Source: Portibacter lacus (GTDB lineage Bacteria > Bacteroidota > Bacteroidia > Chitinophagales > Saprospiraceae). From it: a stretch of DNA of 64,000 nucleotides. The notes under the pieces were generated by a model, which saw nothing but the letters and a program-made list of their open reading frames with translations, made no database searches and was not told where the DNA came from. The position numbers were made by a program, and so were the translations under genes. Numbering within the stretch: position 1 is the stretch's first letter; each line of letters begins with the position of its first letter. The stretch is from NCBI RefSeq assembly GCF_021533215.1, contig NZ_JAJNKA010000004.1:1-64000 (forward strand). The letters are read 5' to 3'. Below are positions 1-8,529 of this stretch, piece by piece.

Positions 1-117
1 CCACATTCTTAGGGGGTCAAACCGTAAGAATGTTATTAACATTCTTCTACTTTTGAGGGGTCAAACCTCAAGAATCAGAGGGGTCAAACCGATAGGAATC
101 GAGGGGTCAAAGGTGCA
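1..117. mobile_element. Iterated end repeats, probably the terminus of an IS21-like insertion sequence
   Basis: Four copies of a unit of about 21-24 bp built on GGGGTCAAA occur at about 12-32, 55-76, 77-100 and 101-122. Three continue as CAAACC and end in AGAATG, AGAATC or AGGAATC. Multiple short repeats at each end are typical of IS21-family elements (established knowledge). Read from the minus strand, the outermost unit would give an element starting TGCACCTTTGACCCC at about 117. The repeats meet the abruptly truncated regulator pseudogene that follows, as expected if the element inserted there. The transposase genes would lie to the left, outside the window, so the family assignment is inference. 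Confidence 0.5.
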
Positions 118-695
118 GGAATATGCAATATATTTGCTTCTTGTAATATTCTATTTGATATAGTTTGAGATGTAGTTTTGTTAGAAGTTTCTTTCAGCGC
201 CCTATTTAAGTGATTTACATGAAAATTTAATTGTTTAGCGAATTCAGAAGCTGAGCGAATTTTATTTTTTTAATGATTATAATCTATGGGGAATTGCCTT
301 TCTAATAATTCGAAAAACATATAACAAATAAGTTCAGAAGCATTCTATTTTTTTCTTTTTCACATGATCTATAGGCGTAATTTTCAATGCAAAATGAATG
401 AGTGCAAATGTTTAATTTCTAAGCACTTCATATTTGTAAACAAAATCTGAAGATATTTCCTCACTCATTTTGTCAAATATCTTGAGGACTTCCCCAGTTT
501 GATGATCTGATAATTCGAATAAATTCTTTCCCTGAGGATTGAATATTGATTAATATTTCCAAATTGCTGAAAAAAATTTGCATTAAAAATACAAAATACT
601 CCTTTTTTACAATGACCTAAGTTAGCATTGAATTCATCCGGTTGCCAACCAATTTTCCTATTATAAAACCAATGAATTGTTTCTTTAATTTTCAT
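118..695 (-). pseudogene. AraC-family transcriptional regulator remnant, frameshifted and 3'-truncated
   Basis: The minus strand encodes recognisable pieces of a Bacteroidota AraC regulator in different frames. Residues resembling the sensor part (KKGVFCIFNANFF, then FGNINQYSI) come first. After a frame change, FELSDHQTGEVLKIFDKMSEEI follows, then a linker broken by stops. Around 255-122 the first helix-turn-helix reads SASEFAKQLNFHVNHLNRAL and continues KETSNKTTSQ up to NRILQEA. The second helix-turn-helix is absent because the reading frame runs into the GGGGTCAAA repeats at about 117. The N-terminal roughly 100 residues of a normal family member are also missing. At least one frameshift and one in-frame stop are visible, so no functional product is expected. 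It may once have controlled the adjacent molybdenum hydroxylase genes (inference). Confidence 0.75.
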
Positions 696-707
696 TTTAA
701 AATGTCT

Positions 708-2969
708 CTATCCCATTACATTCTTTTCACTTATAAAAGGCTGTTCATATTGTCTTTTGCCTATTGCTTTATACATAGCATTAGCTACAGCTCCAAAAAT
801 TGGAGGAAATGGTGGTTCTCCCATCCCTGTTGGATTTATTTCATTCTGAACAAAATGGACACTAATTTCTTTTGGTGCTTCCTTCATTCTAATCATCCTG
901 TACTGATGAAAATTGTTTTTGGTAGGAGCACCATCTTTAAATGTCATCTCTCCAAAAAAAGCATTTCCGATTCCATCAGTTATAGCACCTTCTGCCATAT
1001 TAATTGCGGCATCAGGATTAATGACGACACCACAATCTATTGCACATGATACTTTTTGAACAATAGGAGTCCCATTTTCTATAGTTAAGTCTAAAACGTG
1101 TGCTGCATAAGTATTATGGCAAAAATAAGCAGAAACTCCACGATGAACATTTGGACGACTTTGTGACCAAGCTGATTTTTCACGTACCAACTCTAAAACA
1201 CCCGCGTAGCGCTCAGCATCATACTCATTGTTCTCACCCACAGGGTTTTCTTTTGCCCTTTTTAAGAGATCTAATCTAAACTGAATAGGGTCTTTACCAG
1301 CAGCTTCTGCAACTTCATCGATAAAAGCTTGTTCAGCCCCAGCCATAAAGTTTGATCTAGGTGCTCTAAAAGCACCAATCGTAATATTAGAATCTATAGA
1401 CCACTCTTCGGCTATATAGTTGTCAACTGCTCCCGCTGGAAAACGATTTGCAAATAAAGGACTTTCAGGAATTCCACCTGTTTTTATATGTAGAGCTATC
1501 AGATTATTATTTTCATCTAGTGCTGCTTTATAGGTGGCTTGATAGGCCGGTCTATAAATACCATTTGTCATATCATCCTCACGTGTATAAACTAATTTAA
1601 CAGGAGCTTGTACTTTTTGTGAGATTAAAGCTACCTCAACTACATAATGAGCATAGGCTTTTCTACCGAAACCTCCACCCATCCTAGTTAGTTCCATCTC
1701 TATATTCTCCGCTGGTATTCCCAGACTAGCAGAAAGTGTAGGTATAATCAAAGAAGGAATCTGGATAGGTGCAGCAATTTTCACTCTATCACCTTCAAAA
1801 TGAGCAAATGCATTTAATGGTTCCATGCAATTGTGTGCAAGAAAAGGAGCAGAATAAGTTCTTTCAATGACTTTAGCCGCCGTTCTAAATGCCTCTTCAG
1901 GATTACCATCTTTTCTTACAATTTTGCCTGGTATAGAAGCTATTGCTTCTATACCTAATTTATGGTCTTCACTAGATTCCAGTCCACTTGGAATATTTCG
2001 TTTTTGTTTTCTTCCTCCAAATCCTTTGATCATTTCAGTGGAAGATTCGATAGGTTGCCATTCTATTATTAATTTCTTTTTTGCCTGGATTACTTCCCAA
2101 GTAGATTTACCGACAACCGCAATAATTTCAGGAAACGCATTGGTATCGAAACCACTTTTTTCATATCCATCTTGAAAACTTTGTATAGTAACAACATCTA
2201 CTATTCCAGGCATTGCCTTTGCTTTTGCACTATTGACAGATTTCAAAGTCATCCCAAATGCAGGCGGATGTTCAATCATTGCGATTAACATTCCTTGTTT
2301 AGAATAATCCATTCCAAACATGGGTTTTCCGGTTACAATGTCCTTCCCATCAATATTTTTTCTTGAATGACCAATGGTTTTAAAATCCTTAATACTTTTT
2401 AGATTCACTTCAGTAGGAATAGGAATATCTGCTGCTGCGGACGCAAATATTTCATAACCTCCCGATCGCTCACTTGCATTATGAAATAATACCCCATTTT
2501 CTGTGGTTATTTCTTTAACTGGAACTTCCCATGCATTTGCTGCTGCTTCTCTTAACATTTGCCTTGCAGTAGCACCTACCATTCTAAGTGGCTCATACCT
2601 CGACATAATGCCCCTGCTTCCTCCTGTAAATTGAAAGCCATACTTTTCTGCATGATAAGGAGCTTGTTCAACTATTACTTTATTCCAATCTATATCCAAC
2701 TCTTCTGCAATAATCATTGGCATCGAAGTCCTAACATTTTGCCCAAATTCAGGATTTGGAGCATAAATAGTTACCAATCCATTATCTCCGATCTTTAAAT
2801 ATGAATTCAATTCAAACCATTCATCAGGCATTGCCATCACTTCTTCTTCTGATTTAGACTGGCAGGATATTAACCAAGAAAAACCTAAGACCATTCCACC
2901 GCCTGCTAATGCAGAGGATTTCAGAAAAGTTCTTCTACCAAAAGTTGTTTTTATTATTGCCATTTTCAT
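708..2969 (-). CDS. iorB: Molybdenum hydroxylase large subunit (isoquinoline 1-oxidoreductase beta-like)
   Basis: A 753-residue xanthine-dehydrogenase-superfamily molybdopterin subunit, of usual length for IorB-type proteins. It starts with a twin-arginine signal (R12 R13 T F L K17, then an Ala/Gly-rich stretch), so it is probably exported folded with its cofactor. The aldehyde oxidase/xanthine dehydrogenase a/b-hammerhead region sits near 200-310 and cofactor-binding segments follow, including GGGFGRKAY. The C-terminal MGEPPFPP motif carries the expected catalytic Glu at about residue 718. The substrate is unknown: relatives oxidise N-heterocycles or aldehydes. The [2Fe-2S] subunit lies 47 bp upstream in the same operon. 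The family needs molybdopterin cytosine dinucleotide. No maturation factor or electron acceptor gene is next to it. Confidence 0.9.
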   Translation of the reverse strand: MKMAIIKTTFGRRTFLKSSALAGGGMVLGFSWLISCQSKSEEEVMAMPDEWFELNSYLKIGDNGLVTIYAPNPEFGQNVRTSMPMIIAEELDIDWNKVIVEQAPYHAEKYGFQFTGGSRGIMSRYEPLRMVGATARQMLREAAANAWEVPVKEITTENGVLFHNASERSGGYEIFASAAADIPIPTEVNLKSIKDFKTIGHSRKNIDGKDIVTGKPMFGMDYSKQGMLIAMIEHPPAFGMTLKSVNSAKAKAMPGIVDVVTIQSFQDGYEKSGFDTNAFPEIIAVVGKSTWEVIQAKKKLIIEWQPIESSTEMIKGFGGRKQKRNIPSGLESSEDHKLGIEAIASIPGKIVRKDGNPEEAFRTAAKVIERTYSAPFLAHNCMEPLNAFAHFEGDRVKIAAPIQIPSLIIPTLSASLGIPAENIEMELTRMGGGFGRKAYAHYVVEVALISQKVQAPVKLVYTREDDMTNGIYRPAYQATYKAALDENNNLIALHIKTGGIPESPLFANRFPAGAVDNYIAEEWSIDSNITIGAFRAPRSNFMAGAEQAFIDEVAEAAGKDPIQFRLDLLKRAKENPVGENNEYDAERYAGVLELVREKSAWSQSRPNVHRGVSAYFCHNTYAAHVLDLTIENGTPIVQKVSCAIDCGVVINPDAAINMAEGAITDGIGNAFFGEMTFKDGAPTKNNFHQYRMIRMKEAPKEISVHFVQNEINPTGMGEPPFPPIFGAVANAMYKAIGKRQYEQPFISEKNVMG

Positions 2970-3016
2970 TTTTTTTAATAAAGATTAAATAGGATAATTA
3001 ATCAATAAATTCCTGA

Positions 3017-3475
3017 TTAAGATGATTTCGCAGCGGTTTTTATTGCTGCTTTTATCCTAGTATATGTGCCGCATCTACATATATTTCCATTCATTGCGGC
3101 ATCTATTTCATTATCATTCGGATCAGGATTATCTAATAGCAATGCTGAAGCACTCATAATTTGCCCTGCTTGGCAATATCCACATTGTGGAACATCGTGC
3201 TCTAGCCAAGCTTTCTGAACTGGATGATCACCATTTTGGGATAGCCCCTCTATTGTGGTAATTTTCTTATCAGCTAAAGCAGAAATTGGTAATATACAAG
3301 ATCGCATTGCTACACCTTCCATATGAATAGTGCACGCACCGCATTGTGCTATTCCGCACCCAAATTTGGTACCCACAAGATCTAAATGATCTCTCAATAC
3401 CCAAAGTAAAGGAGTTTCTGGAGCTGCATTAACTTCTTGTTTTTTTCCATTGATATGAAGAGTAAAAATTGACAT
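3017..3475 (-). CDS. iorA: [2Fe-2S] subunit of molybdenum hydroxylase (isoquinoline 1-oxidoreductase alpha-like)
   Basis: A 152-residue small subunit that passes electrons from the molybdenum site to an external acceptor. The plant-type ferredoxin cluster ligands are visible as C40, C45, C48 and C60 (CGIAQCGAC and the following Cys). The second four-Cys cluster of the family is C98, C101, C133 and C135 (CGYC and CRC). There is no export signal of its own. In this family the small subunit is thought to travel with the Tat-carrying large subunit. It is first in the two-gene minus-strand operon with the molybdopterin subunit. The 292 bp upstream are shared with the divergent sulfatase and hold no other gene. 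Confidence 0.93.
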   Translation of the reverse strand: MSIFTLHINGKKQEVNAAPETPLLWVLRDHLDLVGTKFGCGIAQCGACTIHMEGVAMRSCILPISALADKKITTIEGLSQNGDHPVQKAWLEHDVPQCGYCQAGQIMSASALLLDNPDPNDNEIDAAMNGNICRCGTYTRIKAAIKTAAKSS

Positions 3476-3767
3476 AATTTATAGTTTGTGTAAAATTCAT
3501 TTTAAGTGTCTTCTAAAAATAACTAAAATCAAACAGGTTATTATATAAATCAAATAAAATAGCAAAAACATAATGCTCAACGTCCTGAAAAAAACATTTA
3601 CTTTATGGTGTTGAAAAATGTCCATGTATAAGAAATTGTAATTTCCAACTATGCTTAAATCAAATTCTTCTTGCATTTTCTTGGTCTTATATTTTTAAAA
3701 TCATTAATGACTTTTAACTCTTTTCTTTAAAAACCTTACATTCATGGCTAAGTAACACTATAACGCT

Positions 3768-5168
3768 ATGAAATTTTTCTTATCGGCTTTTATATGGGCA
3801 ATCTGTTTTGTACAAGCTTTTGCACAAACAACTCCGAATTTCATTATCATTTTCTGTGATGATTTGGGTTATGGAGACCTTTCTTCTTTCGGTAATCCAA
3901 CGATTTCCACACCAAACTTAGATCGAATGGCCGCAGAAGGTCAAAAATGGACACAGTTTTATGTGGCGGATCCAGTCTGTACACCTAGTAGAGCTGGATT
4001 ACTAACTGGCCGATATCCTATTCGCTCTGGAATGACTTCTAAGAAAAGAGCGGTATTCTTTCCCGATTCTGCACTTGGATTGCATTCCGATGAAGTGACC
4101 ATTGCGGAGACCTTGAAAACTAAAAATTATACAACCGCAGCGATAGGAAAATGGCATCTAGGTCATTTGCCCCAATATTTACCTACTCGTCAAGGTTTTG
4201 ACTATTTCTATGGAATTCCATATTCTAACGATATGGATGCGAAGAAAGATACATGGAGAAAATATGGCGAATTAATTAAAGATCCTTATGCAGAATGGGA
4301 AGTTACAGATTATGATGTTCCTCTAATTGAAAATGAGAAAGTAATAGAAAGGCCAGTAGATCAGACGACCATCACGAAAAGGTACACTGATAAGTCTATA
4401 GAATTTATAAAGGAAAATGCGGATAAACCATTCTTTCTGTATTTAGCTCATTCGATGCCTCATATTCCACTCTTCGTCTCTAAAGATTTCAAAGGCGTGA
4501 GTAAAAGAGGAACTTATGGAGATGTAATAGAAGAAATCGATTATAATGTAGGACGATTGTTGCAAACCATTCGCGATTTGGATTTAGAAGAAAACACAAT
4601 CGTTTTATTTACATCCGATAATGGACCATGGCTTTCTTATAAATCACATGGCGGTTCTGCTGGACCGCTTAGAGCTGGAAAAGGAACGACATTCGAAGGT
4701 GGACAACGGGTACCAACTATCTTCTGGGGACCTGGAAATGTAGAACCCGGAATGATAACAGAACTAGGGAGTACATTAGATATCTTGACGACATTTGCAA
4801 GTATTACGGATATTCCACTTTCCGAAGACCTGACCATAGACAGTTATGATCTTTCAGAAGTACTTAAAAATAAGCAAGCAAGTCCTAGAGATGAGTTTTT
4901 CTACTGGACCAGAGGCGAAATTTATGCAGTCAGGAAAGGTCCATGGAAACTGCATATTAAGCAAAGAAAGGAAGTCAATTACGGTGAAGCGCTAGAAATG
5001 AAAAGCTTAGAATTATTCCAACTAGAAAGTGATATAGGAGAACGATATAATGTGGCCGATAAATACCCTGAAATCGTGGAAGAATTAAACGATATGATTA
5101 CAAAGCATGTTGCAACAACTGCAAACGCAAGAGAAGATCAATTAATAGCAAAAATCAAAGCAGAGTAA
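3768..5168 (+). CDS. Secreted sulfatase (arylsulfatase family, formylglycine type)
   Basis: A 466-residue family S1 sulfatase with a Sec signal peptide ending near residue 20 (AFAQ). It hydrolyses sulfate esters, probably on a glycan, in the periplasm or outside the cell. The active-site motif C71-T-P-S-R with LLTGRYP is the signature that is converted to formylglycine. Metal and substrate ligands follow the family pattern: D31 D32 near the start, G127-K-W-H130, and D284 N285 in SDNG. The Cys form would need an anaerobic sulfatase-maturing enzyme or FGE, and none is in the window. It heads a run of plus-strand genes leading to a three-Y regulator and SusC/SusD, which suggests the locus handles a sulfated polysaccharide. 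The exact substrate cannot be told. Confidence 0.92.
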   Translation: MKFFLSAFIWAICFVQAFAQTTPNFIIIFCDDLGYGDLSSFGNPTISTPNLDRMAAEGQKWTQFYVADPVCTPSRAGLLTGRYPIRSGMTSKKRAVFFPDSALGLHSDEVTIAETLKTKNYTTAAIGKWHLGHLPQYLPTRQGFDYFYGIPYSNDMDAKKDTWRKYGELIKDPYAEWEVTDYDVPLIENEKVIERPVDQTTITKRYTDKSIEFIKENADKPFFLYLAHSMPHIPLFVSKDFKGVSKRGTYGDVIEEIDYNVGRLLQTIRDLDLEENTIVLFTSDNGPWLSYKSHGGSAGPLRAGKGTTFEGGQRVPTIFWGPGNVEPGMITELGSTLDILTTFASITDIPLSEDLTIDSYDLSEVLKNKQASPRDEFFYWTRGEIYAVRKGPWKLHIKQRKEVNYGEALEMKSLELFQLESDIGERYNVADKYPEIVEELNDMITKHVATTANAREDQLIAKIKAE

Positions 5169-5221
5169 GCTATATAAGTTGTGGCACATTCGTTCTTATT
5201 CAGTTCCACATTAAACGTCAT

Positions 5222-5266
5222 CAAGAATAGTGTTATCAGCATTAAAATTAATGTAGATGATTCTTG
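5222..5266 (+). terminator. Possible stem-loop after the sulfatase gene
   Basis: CAAGAAT at 5222-5228 pairs perfectly with ATTCTTG at 5260-5266. Between them, CATTA and TAATG can form an inner stem. No T-run follows, so termination is uncertain. It lies between the sulfatase stop and the regulator promoter. Confidence 0.3.
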
Positions 5267-5351
5267 TCCCAAGTAATGCCTTATGCCCATTATAAATACA
5301 CTATCTGGGTAGATTATGATAGATAGATGTCTACATATTAATTACTTAAAA

Positions 5352-5359
5352 TATCTTTG
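5352..5359 (+). promoter_or_regulatory. Bacteroidota -7 box upstream of the three-Y regulator
   Basis: TATCTTTG matches the Bacteroidota -7 consensus TAnnTTTG exactly. No good -33 TTG is present at the usual distance. Transcription would start near 5365, downstream of the most distal ATG at 5316. This favours the start codons at 5370 or 5385. Confidence 0.5.
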
Positions 5360-5369
5360 CAATAAGCAA

Positions 5370-8153
5370 ATGGAAGTACATAAAATGTCTTTTAATAAAA
5401 CATTACACATCGTCCTATTTCTGTTTTTGTGCCATTTAGTCAATGCTCAAGAACTTCCGCCTATCGTAAATTATAGCCCTACGGAATATGGCGGTGACAA
5501 TCAAAACTGGATGATCTCTCAAGGCGGAGATAAGTTTATCTACGTTGCGAACAACATGGGCCTAATGGAATACAATGGTTCCAAGTGGAATCTGTATCCT
5601 TCCCCCAATAATTCCGTATTGAGAGCCGTGAAAGTAGTTCGCGATAGAATTTACACTGGATGTTATGCTGAATTTGGTTACTGGGTGAAAAATGATCTGG
5701 GAAGTCTCGAATACCAATCATTAATACCCAAATTAGTAGACTTCAAATTCTCAGACAATCAAATATGGAACATTTTAGCTTATGAAAACTGGATACTTTT
5801 CCAGTCTGGACGAGACTTGTTTTTCTACAACGAGGATACTGAGGAGTTCAAAATCATCTCATCAACAAATATCATTTATAAAGTCTTCAAAGTCAACGAT
5901 CAAATATATTATCACGTCGCGAATGAAGGGATATATAAAATTGAAAACGGTGAACCCAAAATGTTCATTGATGTTCCTGTTGTTATTAATGATAGAGTGA
6001 TTAATATTTACGAAAGAGAGAAAGAGCTCTTCATCTTAACCAGAAACTCCGGATTCTATGCTCATAAAGATCAATCACTCAAAAAATGGACCTCTCCTTC
6101 TGAAAAACTTCTAAGAGAACTGAATATTTTCAGCAGCATAAAATTAGAAAATGGAGATCTTGTATTAGGTACGATTTCTAATGGCCTATTCATTATGAAT
6201 GCGCTAGGAGAAATAGAATACGATGTGAACCAAAAGAAAGGACTGGGTAACAATACGGTCCTCGCCTTATTCGAAGATGCTGATAATAATGTATGGGTTG
6301 GGTTAGACAATGGAATTACATGTATTAATGTTGTTTCACCAATCAAATCCTTTATAGATTATGATGGCGTATTGGGTACGGTATACACGATAAACACCTT
6401 TCAAAACAGCCTTTATGTCGGAACGAATCAAGGGCTTTTCTTCAGATCTCTATCAACACCAGATGCCCCATTCACTTTTGTAAAAGGAACAGCTGGGCAG
6501 GTCTGGAGTCTCTACAATGACAATAATGAACATCTACTATGCGGTCACCACCTAGGAACATTTATTATAGATGGTGATCAGTCGAAAAGCATCAGTTCTG
6601 TTCTTGGAGCTTGGAATTTCAGGAAGCTTCCTAACCATGATAATTTACTATTACAAGGGAATTATAGTGGCTTACACATATTAGAAAAGGTCAATAATGA
6701 ATGGAAAGAAAGAAATAAGGTCTTAGATTTTAATATTTCCTCACGATTTTTCGAAATTGATGATGAAAACCAAATTTGGGTAAATCATGAATACAAAGGT
6801 GTATTTAGATTAACCTTAGATGATGCACTTCAGAAGGCAGTTAATGTTCATATTCATTCCGAACTGACCAATAGAGAAAACTCAAGCCTCGTCAAGCATC
6901 AAGATAATATCCTATTTGCTGCTAAGGAAGGTTTCTATTCATATCAGCCTTCATCTGAACAATTCACTATCGATACTATTCTCAATAACTTATTATCTAC
7001 TTCAGAAAACACTTCCGGAAAAATGGTCGTAGATAAGAATGACCGACTATGGACTTTCTCCTTGAACAATATTAATTACATCGATAATAATGATGTCACT
7101 AATCAACTAGAAATCACTAATATTCCCATTCCTTCTAATTTGAGAAAAGGCATTCTCAGTTTTGAAAACATACAACTGATAGAGAAAGAAAAGTACGTTC
7201 TTGGAACAACAACTGGATATCTTACGATCGATCTTTCTAAGAAGAAGCCTAAAAAGGACTATGTTATCTTTCTGAACGAAATTTCGATAAAAGACTTAGA
7301 CGAAGATGTTACCTTTTTGGACAGGCATGAACACGGTATCTTCGATCACAAAAATGGAATCTTATCTTTTGACTATTCTGTTCCTGACTTTGATAAATTT
7401 CTAGAAGTAAAGTACCAATATAAGTTAGCAGGTCATCTGGATAGATGGAGCAATTGGTCAACAAGTTCAGTAATCCAGTTTGAAAACCTCACTTTTGGAG
7501 ACTTTACTTTCGAGGTTAGAGGGAAGGTGGGGAATCAATTAACTACGAATATCGAGACATACGCATTCACCGTGAAGAGGCCTTGGTATATTTCTAATGT
7601 CGCTCTGGTCTTTTATCTAATCTTGCTCGGTTTCATTGGATTTCTTATCCATGAAGCTTATAAGTTTTATTACGAAAGGATTCTTAAGCATGAACAGATT
7701 AAAAATGAGAAAACCATCATTCAGATTCAAAACGAAAAATTGAATCAGGAAATTGAGAATAAGAACAGTGAGCTAGCCATTTCTACAATGAGTATTATCA
7801 GGAAGAATGAATTATTGAACAAGATCAAAAAGGATCTCCAGCAAAATAATATCCAAAGCACGATTAAGCTCATTGATAATAATCTGAGCAATAACAACGA
7901 TTGGAAGTTATTTAAGAAAGCATTTAACAATGCAGATAAAGATTTTCTGGATAAGATTAAAGAAAAGCACCCAGAACTGACTCCGAATGATTTACGATTT
8001 TGTGCTTATTTAAGATTGAATTTATCTTCGAAAGAAATCGCGCCGCTTCTTAACATTTCGACTAAGAGTGTCGAAACAAAAAGATACCGATTAAGAAAAC
8101 GATTAGGTCTAAATCATGAAGATGGGCTCGTAGACTATATCATAAAATTCTAA
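5370..8153 (+). CDS. Membrane-spanning regulator: beta-propeller, three-Y domain, coiled coil, LuxR-type HTH
   Basis: The open frame extends to 5316, but the signal peptide (ending LVNAQ) and the promoter position favour ATG 5370 (927 residues) or 5385. The long N-terminal part is periplasmic with propeller-type repeats (NVWVGLDNGI, IYTGC, LYVGTNQGLF). A Y_Y_Y domain follows (YQYKLAGHLDRWSNWS). A single transmembrane helix lies at about 740-762, then a charged coiled coil. The C-terminal winged or LuxR-like HTH reads LSSKEIAPLLNISTKSVETK. It has no kinase or receiver domain, so signal would pass directly from the periplasm to DNA or through another partner. Its place just before susC/susD suggests it senses a glycan breakdown product and controls the locus (inference). 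The same HTH type ends the regulator at 32.6-34.3 kb. Confidence 0.85.
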   Translation: MEVHKMSFNKTLHIVLFLFLCHLVNAQELPPIVNYSPTEYGGDNQNWMISQGGDKFIYVANNMGLMEYNGSKWNLYPSPNNSVLRAVKVVRDRIYTGCYAEFGYWVKNDLGSLEYQSLIPKLVDFKFSDNQIWNILAYENWILFQSGRDLFFYNEDTEEFKIISSTNIIYKVFKVNDQIYYHVANEGIYKIENGEPKMFIDVPVVINDRVINIYEREKELFILTRNSGFYAHKDQSLKKWTSPSEKLLRELNIFSSIKLENGDLVLGTISNGLFIMNALGEIEYDVNQKKGLGNNTVLALFEDADNNVWVGLDNGITCINVVSPIKSFIDYDGVLGTVYTINTFQNSLYVGTNQGLFFRSLSTPDAPFTFVKGTAGQVWSLYNDNNEHLLCGHHLGTFIIDGDQSKSISSVLGAWNFRKLPNHDNLLLQGNYSGLHILEKVNNEWKERNKVLDFNISSRFFEIDDENQIWVNHEYKGVFRLTLDDALQKAVNVHIHSELTNRENSSLVKHQDNILFAAKEGFYSYQPSSEQFTIDTILNNLLSTSENTSGKMVVDKNDRLWTFSLNNINYIDNNDVTNQLEITNIPIPSNLRKGILSFENIQLIEKEKYVLGTTTGYLTIDLSKKKPKKDYVIFLNEISIKDLDEDVTFLDRHEHGIFDHKNGILSFDYSVPDFDKFLEVKYQYKLAGHLDRWSNWSTSSVIQFENLTFGDFTFEVRGKVGNQLTTNIETYAFTVKRPWYISNVALVFYLILLGFIGFLIHEAYKFYYERILKHEQIKNEKTIIQIQNEKLNQEIENKNSELAISTMSIIRKNELLNKIKKDLQQNNIQSTIKLIDNNLSNNNDWKLFKKAFNNADKDFLDKIKEKHPELTPNDLRFCAYLRLNLSSKEIAPLLNISTKSVETKRYRLRKRLGLNHEDGLVDYIIKF

Positions 8154-8334
8154 CATTCACCCCTACAAGCCTATTTTTCACCACAACATTACCACAACAC
8201 GGTGCATTATCACTTGCTTTTATTTTTAAAATGAAATTTTATTTGAAAAAAAATGTTTAAGCCGTAAAAATGGAAAGATAGCTCACCAGAAATAATCTCG
8301 TAAACCGCTGTATACATGAAGGATAGGCATATAT

Positions 8335-8367
8335 AAGGTGACATAAAGCCAGGAATGATGTCACCTT
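8335..8367. promoter_or_regulatory. Perfect inverted repeat in the 376-bp susC leader region
   Basis: AAGGTGACAT at 8335-8344 is repeated inverted as ATGTCACCTT at 8358-8367, with a 13-base spacer. The interval 8154-8529 holds no gene. The repeat lies about 163 bp before the SusC start. It could be an operator for a dimeric regulator or an RNA hairpin in a leader. No T-run follows closely enough for a clear terminator. Confidence 0.5.
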
Positions 8368-8529
8368 AAAAATGGTAGGTTAACATTAACACTATATTAA
8401 GAAAAGGTAAAGAATTACCATGTTCGTTTTTTATGGAGGCGGAAATTACAGTATTAGGTTTTTATGCTGGTAATTTTATAACATGTAGAAAGCTACTCGT
8501 TCATTAACTAGTTTATTAAATCAAGCTCT

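Noticed and set aside
642-1049. Plus-strand frame opposite the AraC remnant and molybdenum hydroxylase
   Set aside because: It is antisense to clearly coding and pseudogene sequence, with no recognisable domain.
5316-5369. Upstream extension of the three-Y regulator
   Set aside because: The extra 18 residues would put charged residues before the signal peptide, and the TAnnTTTG box lies inside it.
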